This document shows positions 56,394 to 64,000 of a stretch of 64,000 bases of DNA, in pieces. Source of the DNA: Odobenus rosmarus divergens (taxonomy: Eukaryota; Chordata; Mammalia; Carnivora; Odobenidae); NCBI RefSeq assembly GCF_000321225.1, contig NW_004451649.1, forward strand, positions 509,831-573,830. Direction: 5' to 3'. The first letter of the stretch is position 1. Every line of letters starts with the position of its first letter. The translations under genes were made by a program, and so were the position numbers. Below the pieces are notes generated by a model. It did no database searches, was not told the DNA's origin, and worked only from the letters and a program-made list of their open reading frames with translations.

Positions 56394-57207
56394 TTTTATT
56401 TTATAAATATATAAATGTTTTTCTGTACTCTCCAACAATCACTTAATTTTCTGTGCAATGTTTAGACCTTAGGGAAGTATGGCAGTATTAAATAAAACTT
56501 AAAAGCACATTCGTGGAGTATATTAACATTGTTACAGTGGTGGATACATTTTTAAAAATATATGGTGTATTATCCCTCAGATCTTCTCAATTCACAATTT
56601 TGTCATATTTTTATGGAAGACTCTGTGTCACTTCTATCAGAATTATTGCAATATGGAACCTTCTCATTGTCTACCAAAAGGGGTGACATGATGTTTCTCT
56701 GCTGCATTAACTTTATTGTTCCGTGTAAAACATTAACATGGCAAAACTCGGAACTTGTAAATGAGAGACTTGTCTTCATTTTGATCAGAGAAATGAAATT
56801 TGTAATTCAAATGAGAAAAGGATATGAATTTATTGCTTAGCCTGGAAAAGTGTTGTAATGTGCCAATTTGGTTCTCATAAAGTTGATTCCAAACATCCCC
56901 ATTAAGTATTGATTGTGTCCCTTTAGTAAAAAGCTGAGGGTGCTAATGGCTTGGCATTCCATCATTATACCTGGATCTCCACAACGGTAAACCTTCCAAG
57001 AATTTTGTTTAACATACCATCTGTCCTCAGACGTGATAAACTCAATGGTAGAATGGCTGTGTAACCAGGATGGCTCCTAACCTTGATGCTAGTCTTGTCT
57101 GTGTGCAATTAAAAGAAGTATCACCATGTAATCCTTCATTTTATGGAATTATCTGTCCTCCATGGGGAGTATTGTTCACTCAATTACATTTGTGCATTTA
57201 TAGCTTT
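56394..57207. other. Unrecognised sequence
   Basis: A plus frame at 56562-56840 (92 codons) has no motif that I know. No repeat is identified. Confidence 0.35.
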
Positions 57208-57222
57208 AAAAAGTGGCAGGTA

Positions 57223-57419
57223 GGGGCGCGCCTGGGTGGCTCAGTTGTTAAGCGTCTGCCTTGGGCTCAGGTCATGATCCCAGGGTCCTGGGATTGAGCC
57301 CCGTATCGGGCTCCCTGCACCGCGGGAGGCCTGCTTCTCCCTCTTCCACTCCCCCTGCTTGTGTTCCCTCTCTTGCTGTCTGTCTCTGTCAAATAAATAA
57401 ATAAGTCTTAAAAAAAAAA
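57223..57419 (+). mobile_element. SINEC, arctoid-type, with target-site duplication
   Basis: The head is 'ggggcgcgcctgggtggctcagttgttaag' (two extra bases in GGGGCGCGCC), with the arctoid middle 'ctcttccactccccctgcttgtgttccc' and the tail 'caaataaataaataagtctt'. The target duplication AAAAAGTGGCAGGTA (57208-57222) is matched by AAAAAGTAACAGGTA (57420-57434), 13 of 15. Confidence 0.96.
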
Positions 57420-57439
57420 AAAAAGTAACAGGTAAAACA

Positions 57440-59635
57440 GAAAAGAGCAAGTCTGATTTGAAATTTTGATCTTCCTTTTCTCACTCCTTTCACCACAGAG
57501 ACCCAGACAGTGGAACTATTGGATCTGGTTACATGCCTCACACTCTTACAGTAATGTGTTTATATCATAGAAATGTGTGTATATATCGTTAGAATGTGAC
57601 ATCTTTATAGCAGATAACATCCAATTTTAATTTTTTGCCCCAGTGCCCTAGTAAGTGCATAACCCATAGCAGGAAATGTAAACAAACAAACAAACAAAAA
57701 GTCTGCTCAATTGGGGAATATTTTAATGATTGAATGGAAAACGGTCCCAATTCTCCCTCCCAGTGAGTTCCCTTTGCTTCTTGCCACATGGAGTCCGGCC
57801 TGTGTCGTCTTGAAGAATACTAGAATCCATCTCAGGGAAGGATAAAATTGGTGCTGGAGTGTGCAGACTTGTCCATTCTCATTTACACAAATGGTTTCTA
57901 CTAGGTTGGGGTAACTGTTTTGTGCCACGTGTGTCTTGTCTTTAAGTGCTACCAGAAAATGGGGAGGAAGAGTGATTTCATTTCCAGTGTTCAATGGAGG
58001 GGACTGAATGAGTACAGAATAAGGATTCTGTTCTGATTGTACCTAACATATACAAATGGACAACATTCAGATTTCAGCTTCTAAAAAATGTGAATATATA
58101 AAATATGTGTCTGTGCCCAGTGAGCTCATGAACAAATCATTAGGTAAAGTGTTAGTTTTAAAACTTCACTTGGATACTTGGATTTTTTTTTTTTTAAGCA
58201 TTCCTAGTGGGATGTTTTAGATACCATGACTAAAATGGCCTTCTGTTTCATTTTTTGTGTTCCAAGCTTTAATGAACATTTATCATTATCTATTAGACAG
58301 GAGTTCTAAATTAAAATAAAATAAAAAGAGATCGTAAGACTCCCGACTTGCCACTCATTTGTAGATCACCCTTACCGGGTAGCAGAATTAGATTTAAACC
58401 CCTAAAAAAAAAGTTTCCATTAATATTAATAAAATTTTCCTATGCTAAATAGAATATTAGTTTATATGGTTGGAATTTTGTGGATACTATTACTGAAAAT
58501 TACTCTGTCACTCTAAGAATGTAGTTTATGAGTTAAAAGTGCTCCAGAAGGACAGAGATTACAAGGGAAACAGGCCCAGTTCTCCACAAAGGGGATGGGA
58601 ATAGAGCAGAAGCCTCCCCACAGCTGTCCTCCCAGAGACTCTTGGGAGTGGGGTGGGGTCTGCCAGTGATGGGCTTCCCTCGACTGGTTCCTTCCTTTGT
58701 GCCTAACTCTGGTCCAGAAATAGAGCAGCACATCATGCTCCCAGACTGACACCAGGGAAGCTTCATAAATCAGCAAGTGAGTGTTCTGGCATGCTCCTTT
58801 AGCCACTGCCTTCCCTCTAGAGCTGACACCTGTCACCTTTTAAAGAGTGTGTACATCCTCTGTCAGCTGTAGCTGAATTCTGTGTTTTCTGTATCTCCTC
58901 TCGTATTCTGCCTAGGTGGTATTATCTGGGTGGCTGCCCATATATTATTAAATCATTGTCATTATGGTCTAGGTTGTTTTTATTTATGTCTAAAATCTTG
59001 GAATTTCCTTGGAGTCATTGGGTATATCACCTAAAATGATCCAAAATACATTTCTTTTGTAAAAGACATTATGCATGTCAGTGTATGAACATAGAGCATT
59101 TTAAATGACAAGAATCCTTAAGTATCTGTGAGTTAGGGATTTGAAGGGCTTTGAACATCATTCAGACTTTAACCATTGCCATGAAGTCAGTAACCATTGG
59201 TTATTTTTTTATTAAAAAATATGTATCTTCCCTATGAAACACATTTCACTTTACTTGAAAGCCATACCTGAATCAACTGTACTGTTATCTTGTTTCATTT
59301 TGTTGCAATATATTTTACAGGTAAAGAGCACAATATAATCCTTTACCTATAGAGACATAAGGTTGTGGAAAATGTTTAAAATTTGGCAAGTCACAAATCT
59401 ACATGAGCAGAAATTTATGTCTCTCCAGTGTTTCCTATTAATGACATTAAAAATAAAATATTTAATACACATTGGGGAATTCTCTACCCCTTCCCAAATT
59501 AATGTCTTGAATCTTACTGTGAATTTAGTGAAGCAAACGAGGACCCCAAGGTGTTTGTAATTGGGGGGTATTAAGTGTAGAATACAAGTAGAGAGTGCTT
59601 AAAAGGGACAGAAAAAGTCAGTTGCCTATTGATTG
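57440..59635. other. Unique sequence, no gene found
   Basis: GC-richer patches lie at 57740-58000 and 58540-58850. Minus frames of 95 codons (57707-57994) and 107 codons (58513-58836) lie in them but show no domain, no splice context that I can defend, and competing frames. An eroded LTR is possible for 58540-58850, but I recognise no family. Confidence 0.35.
57678..57700. repeat. (AAAC)n simple repeat
   Basis: 'aaacaaacaaacaaacaaa' is seen directly. Confidence 0.85.
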
Positions 59636-59639
59636 GACT

Positions 59640-59885
59640 GTGGTGGGATAAATGTGTGGCTTCTGCCCTTAATGGAAGCTGATTGTTCGGGGATGTGCCG
59701 GCGAGACTGGTCGATTCTTGAGCTGTTGTTTACTGGGAAGGACAATATCAATTTTCCAGAGGGATGATTGGTGCGATGTCAAGGCTGTCACCCTTTTCTC
59801 CTCATCGCTGACAGACAGCCCGGTGACAATTACCAGTGATGGGGCATTGCCTGCATTGGCATATACACTAGAGGATATAACTAGC
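59640..59885. promoter_or_regulatory. Candidate conserved non-coding element
   Basis: About 245 bp of even-composition, CpG-retaining unique DNA in AT-rich surroundings: 'gttcggggatgtgccggcgagactggtcg', 'ggtgcgatgtcaaggctgtc', 'catcgctgacagacagcccggtgac'. CpGs decay quickly in non-coding mammalian DNA unless selected or unmethylated, so their density here suggests constraint. A 69-codon plus frame and a 72-codon minus frame overlap each other and neither has a known motif. The regulatory role is inference only. Confidence 0.35.
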
Positions 59886-59888
59886 AAA

Positions 59889-59936
59889 CAAAAAAAAAAA
59901 AAAAAAAAAAGAAGAAGAAGAATTTAAAAAAAAAGG
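59889..59936. repeat. A-rich repeat: poly-A, (GAA)n, poly-A
   Basis: An A-run of about 22, then GAAGAAGAAGAA, then another A-run. It looks like a retroposon tail, but no SINE or L1 body precedes it (the upstream DNA is the candidate element at 59640). Confidence 0.85.
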
Positions 59937-59939
59937 GAG

Positions 59940-62150
59940 GAAAGCACTCCTGTAAAAAAGATATAATCAGCAGTTGTCAGGACTGGTTACATATATGATG
60001 TCTGAATAACAGGGCCACACCACATTGCCTTTGCCTCTGATGCAACATGGACCCTGCCTCATCCTGCTTAGAAAATTAATCATGGAATTTTGGGGGCGGG
60101 GTAGCATTAGTTGTTGGCATTATTTGTTTGAGAGTTAATATCAGAACAAAATATATTTTCTCTTTTTCTAATTAAAATAGACTTTGGTAAATTCAAATGG
60201 GCTTGAAAATAGGTATTTTTATTCTTTAGAAATAATTACATTTGTAATATATTTCATGAGTGAAGATAACTTTTAGGACTTTTCCTCCTGGTCTCATGTT
60301 ATTGGCCAAAGTCCAAATGTACAACTTGTGAATTGTGTTGATCAGTATCAGAATAAAACCCTAACTTCCATCATTTTGCCAAAAAGGCATCATTTAAATT
60401 GTAGAATATGTTCTGGGCAGGGTGGGTAGTACATATACATATCTACTGGATTATCTATAAAGATTCACCTTTCCATTTCTCTGTGTTCTATTGTTTAATA
60501 GTTTCAAATAAGTTTAAAGATAAAGAGCAGTATTTCCAGTGCCTACTTTTAGTTGTGGAGAAACTAATACCTAAACTAGTCAGTTTACCTGGAGCATGGG
60601 AATTGCCAATTAACTGTAATTTTTTTTCCTCAGGAAGAGATTTTTCTTTGTATTAATTCATAAAAGTCATTTGTTTAATTAAGTATATTGAGGCTAATCA
60701 TTTCATAAATTTAGCGTGTTCTGCTAGAATTTTACTGTTTGGAAAAATTCACAATGAGTAGTTTTACACAGTCAAATTTACATTTATTTGTTTTGTATGA
60801 ATTAGACATTTTTCCCTACTGCAGATTTCCTTAACATCAAAGTGAAAATACCTGTACATAGATAGACAAACACATTTTTGTCTACTTCCCCACAAGGAGG
60901 ATAGACTGGGAATACTTTCAAGGCTTATCCTCAGTTGTCTCAGGAGGGTTGCTTTCTACAGAATTGGTCACGGTACAGATGAAAATAATTTAATATATGA
61001 TGTTGGTTTTCTACAGTCTGTGTGGCATTCATGACATACATCAGATGTATTTTTTCTTTGTGAGAAATATGTTCTTAAGTACTATATATATGGTTTTGAA
61101 AGGAATGTTTTCATTACAGAATTTGGCAAATATTAAAAAGTACAAACTATGAAACAAAAATTATCTACCACTTACAGGAAAAATTGTTAACGTTTTCGTA
61201 TTTGTCCATTTTAAAATTTTATGTGTTTATATGTGTGTGCGTTCTTTTAAGTGCTTTCAGTGATGCTATTTTTAAGCTTGGTAAATGTATTGACAAGTCT
61301 CTGATTTTGGTGGTGTCCTTTTATTTTAAGTAAGTAGGTTACAATACTGTCAAGTGATTACATATGGAGGTTATTTCTGAGAGGGCTTGTAAGATGCCAT
61401 ACAGAAGTTATCTTAATTTCCTCTCATAAACCACCAGCTAATTGATTTTCCATTGCACTCATTAAAAATAGATACTTAGCTTTTCAGAAGATTGTCTCGG
61501 AAAACCAAGGCATGGCGCAAGTCCTCGGGGATGCCATCAACTGACCATTCCATCAGGCCTAAAATAGTGGTCCTCCTACTTGTCAGAACTGAAGTATTTA
61601 TCCCATTTCCCAGCAGATAAACATTTGCAAGGCAAATAATAAATTAGCCATTAATCAGAAGAATGTTTGCTTTCAATGAACTCTGAATGGAGTGGAAATG
61701 TCAGGTAGGTAGACAAGGTAAATCAACAAGGCAGAATCAATCCCTAGGAAGAGCCACCCATAATTTAGAAAGTGCGGCCCATATGTTTAAAGACTTTGGA
61801 AGTTAAGGACATTTTGTGAAGGAAGAAAAGCTATTTAGAAGAAGGTACCTGTAGATTTTAAGAATAGACAGCATGTTAACAATTTTTATATATTTAAGCC
61901 TCTGATATAATGATATGTCATTTGGAAGTTTAATTTTAAAAATGTCAAATATTTATTTTTAAAATCTTTATGTATTGTAATATATTTGTTCAACCCCAGG
62001 AGAGTGTTCATGTTTCATGAAAGTTTCCATGCCATTATTTTTTCAAGTTAACAATTTGGCAAGTATATTGCTTTGCAAATAAGAAATGACCTTGATATTT
62101 TAGGATTATTTTTTTTTTTCCTCATTGTGTTTGTCCTTTCACATGTTTGA
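59940..62150. other. Unrecognised AT-rich sequence
   Basis: No gene is found. The segment 61120-61260 ('aaattatctaccacttacagg...gttaacgttttcgta') faintly recalls an antisense old-L1 3' region but is too weak to annotate. The block 61480-61800 has a more even composition. Confidence 0.35.
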
Positions 62151-62154
62151 TACA

Positions 62155-62315
62155 AAGACTCAGATTTGGAATCTGAGGGGCTTTGCTCCACCACATAAAA
62201 ACACCTCATCTTGGGTAACTTACTTGACCTTTTGTGACCCTCAATTTCCTTATTCATAAAATAGGGACAATAATGCCCATCTCAAAGAGTTTTCATAAGA
62301 AATTAAATACTGAAA
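62155..62315 (+). mobile_element. MIR
   Basis: 'cttgggtaacttacttgaccttttgtgaccctcaatttccttattcataaaatagggacaataatgcccatctcaaagagttttcataagaaattaaa' matches the sense MIR core and 3' part (CTTGGGCAAGTTACTTAACCTCTCTG.CCTCAGTTTCCTCATCTGTAAAATGGGGATAATAATAG...). Confidence 0.85.
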
Positions 62316-62319
62316 CAAA

Positions 62320-63120
62320 TGAAATATATGTATATTCTCCCAACACAAGTTTGACGTTATTTTTTTAACATAGAAGACGTGTGTGTTATATCAATTTATT
62401 CTAAACATTATTAATATTTAATCATTTCAAAAACATTTTTGTAATGAGTTAGCAATGCATATTTTGTTTCTGCAGATATTATAGCTGAAGGGTTTTAGAA
62501 GGCCCAGTGGTTATAAAGAGGGAATATTATCTCCCTCAATTCTCTTGAGGTTAGAAACTACAACCTTTGTTGTCTTAGAATTGACCATAAGGGAAATTGC
62601 TCTTGATTCCAAACACCTACCATCTGGCATGTTCTGTTTTCTCATCGTGATATACAATGCCTCAGGCATTCTAAAAGTTAAACGTGTAATAAATCCACAA
62701 CTTTCCACGTGTTTGTTGTTTATCTATTTACCAAAAGTATAGAAAGAATGAAAGTAAATGGAATAATCATAATCCTCAGCAATGTGTTCCAAATTCTTAA
62801 TTTATCACTCACTCATTTTTTTTTTTTTTTATTATGAGTAGAATTCTGTCCTCAGGCTAGGTTTCCTGAACTAGGTAGTTTATCAAGTAATGATACCTTT
62901 TAACCAAGACATTAACTGGGTCATAGGTGTACCATCCCCCTAGCTTTGATTGACTAAGAGAATCCTTCTAATCATGAATTTTAAATAAGACTTGCAATGG
63001 TAATTAGCATTGCCTCAAGCATAGAGAACAATTAAAATGTTTTGAAATTTTAAAATATATAAATGACTCTTGCAAAGGAGATGAGGTTTCTTTATACAAC
63101 TCAGAAAGTGATATATTAAC
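62320..63120. other. Unrecognised AT-rich sequence
   Basis: Overlapping frames on opposite strands near 62511-62742 have no motif. A T-run is at 62818-62830. Otherwise nothing. Confidence 0.35.
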
Positions 63121-63138
63121 CTCCCTTAATAGATTTTA

Positions 63139-63340
63139 TTTTATTTATTTTTTAAAGATTTTATATATTTATTTGAGAGAGAGAGAATGAGAGACACAGA
63201 GCACTAGAAGGAAGAGGGCCAGAGGGAGAAGCAGACTCCCCGCTGAGCAGGGAGCCCGATGTGGGACTCAATCCCGGGACTCCAGGATAATGACCTGAGC
63301 CGAAGGCAGTCGCTTAACCAACTGAGCCACCCAGGCACCC
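63139..63340 (-). mobile_element. SINEC, 'gactcaatcccgggactcc' subtype, young
   Basis: The minus-strand head GGGTGCCTGGGTGGCTCAGTT is at 63340 and the tail AAATATATAAAATCTTTAAAA at left. It shares the subtype with the copy at 21421. The 15 bp target duplication CCTTAATAGATTTTA is perfect at 63124-63138 and 63341-63355. Confidence 0.97.
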
Positions 63341-63355
63341 CCTTAATAGATTTTA

Positions 63356-64000
63356 AATTGAAAAGCATTTAGGCCAAAAACATTTCAACTCAGCCTTTAA
63401 TGTTACTTGCTATTTTTTTAAATTTTTTTTTAAAAAAAGACATATCCATTCCTGTGGATCTCCCCTCCTCCCATACCACCTTTATCTTTCACTCTTAAAA
63501 GATAACTTTAACCAGTATTTCACAAAGACATATGGAGTTATTATATGTGATTTATTTCAGTTTTTTTCCTGTTTATCTTAAGATTGCTCCAAATTGTCAT
63601 TTATCCTTTTCTCTTTGGTTCTGTTCTGATACTCTTGTCTAAGGCTATCCTGCCTAGTTATGTTTATGGTTTTCATTTACTCCCATTCTATACTTGACAC
63701 ATATCTGTTCTTTCTAGAATTTCACTCTTTATTGAACACCCTTAAAACAGAAACATACCCACCTCTCGTCCATGCCAAACATAGAACGACATAGGTAAGT
63801 TTAAAAAAATTCTATAGGACTTCCTAAAGAAAAAAAATACGTTTGGTGTTGGAAAATAAAAAAGGCTTCTTAAGGCAGTGACATTCTGAAGATATTCCTT
63901 AATATTTTAAAGCCTGTCATAACATAAATATGACTAATGGTTATCATGAAATATTTTTAAAATATAACTCACTTTTAATCCCTAAAGCATACAATGAGTC
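63356..64000. other. Unrecognised AT-rich sequence to window end
   Basis: No gene or repeat is supported. Confidence 0.35.

Noticed and set aside
58513..58836. 107-codon minus-strand frame in GC-richer DNA, the longest gap-free frame outside repeats apart from a SINE-derived one
   Set aside because: A second 77-codon minus frame overlaps it in another phase, there is no recognisable domain, and composition alone explains the lack of stops. LTR origin considered, but no family recognised.
1..64000. CRISPR array, operon, phage or bacterial system
   Set aside because: The spaced similar sequences are Can-SINEs with target-site duplications. The DNA is vertebrate, and no bacterial coding density or ribosome-binding sites are present.
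1..64000. Functional tRNA genes in the SINE heads
   Set aside because: SINEC heads derive from tRNA-Lys and retain box-like words, but lack a foldable cloverleaf and continue into a CT-rich body and A-tail.

Overview
The window is non-coding DNA from a carnivoran mammal. It carries 26 recognisable Can-SINE (SINEC) insertions: tRNA-Lys-derived carnivore SINEs with a GGGGCGCCTGGGTGGCTCAG head, a CT-rich middle and an AATAAA/poly-A tail. The left edge holds the 3' UTR of a carnivore-type LINE-1. Many of the younger SINEs have the middle segment 'cccactccccctgcttgtgttccctc', and neither the young dog-type SINEC_Cf head nor the young cat-type body is present. I therefore infer an arctoid carnivoran (bear, seal or mustelid group), but cannot name the species.

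I find no protein-coding gene, exon, tRNA or rRNA that I can support. Every long open frame either reads through a SINE or LINE, crosses the run of Ns, or has no recognisable protein character. The only true protein-derived sequence is broken LINE-1 ORF2 (reverse transcriptase) on the minus strand at about 41.5-44.6 kb. The window is AT-rich by eye and looks like gene-desert or large-intron DNA.

Layout. 0-3.9 kb: carnivore L1 3' end, an old mammalian L1 3' end, two SINEs and MIR scraps. 3.9-16 kb: mostly unrecognised AT-rich DNA with scattered SINEs, a MIR, a ~50 bp tandem duplication, a CA/TG inverted repeat and a long pyrimidine tract. 16-21.6 kb: SINEs, L2 and old L1 fragments, and a 44 bp tandem duplication. 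21.6-30 kb: mostly unique sequence with stretches that look like conserved non-coding elements. 30-35 kb: a SINE cluster including a close inverted pair, a GC-richer island at 33.2-33.6 kb, a MIR, and an assembly gap between a TA repeat and a headless SINE. 35-41 kb: unique DNA, an L2 copy and SINEs, two of them in tandem. 41.2-44.6 kb: hAT (Charlie-type) scraps and the antisense L1 with two nested SINEs. 45-48 kb: L2, a MER5-type hAT MITE and a SINE. 48-53.5 kb: about 5.5 kb with almost no recognisable repeat. 53.5-57.4 kb: SINEs in pieces of old L1, plus a near-complete Tigger-type MITE. 57.4-64 kb: mostly unique DNA, a MIR, and a last SINE with perfect target-site duplications.

No genes work together here. 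The functional interest, if any, lies in candidate regulatory (conserved non-coding) segments and in the retrotransposition history. All family assignments come from recognising consensus sequence by eye. I had no alignment tool, so repeat boundaries are good to roughly 5-20 bp, except where target-site duplications fix them.
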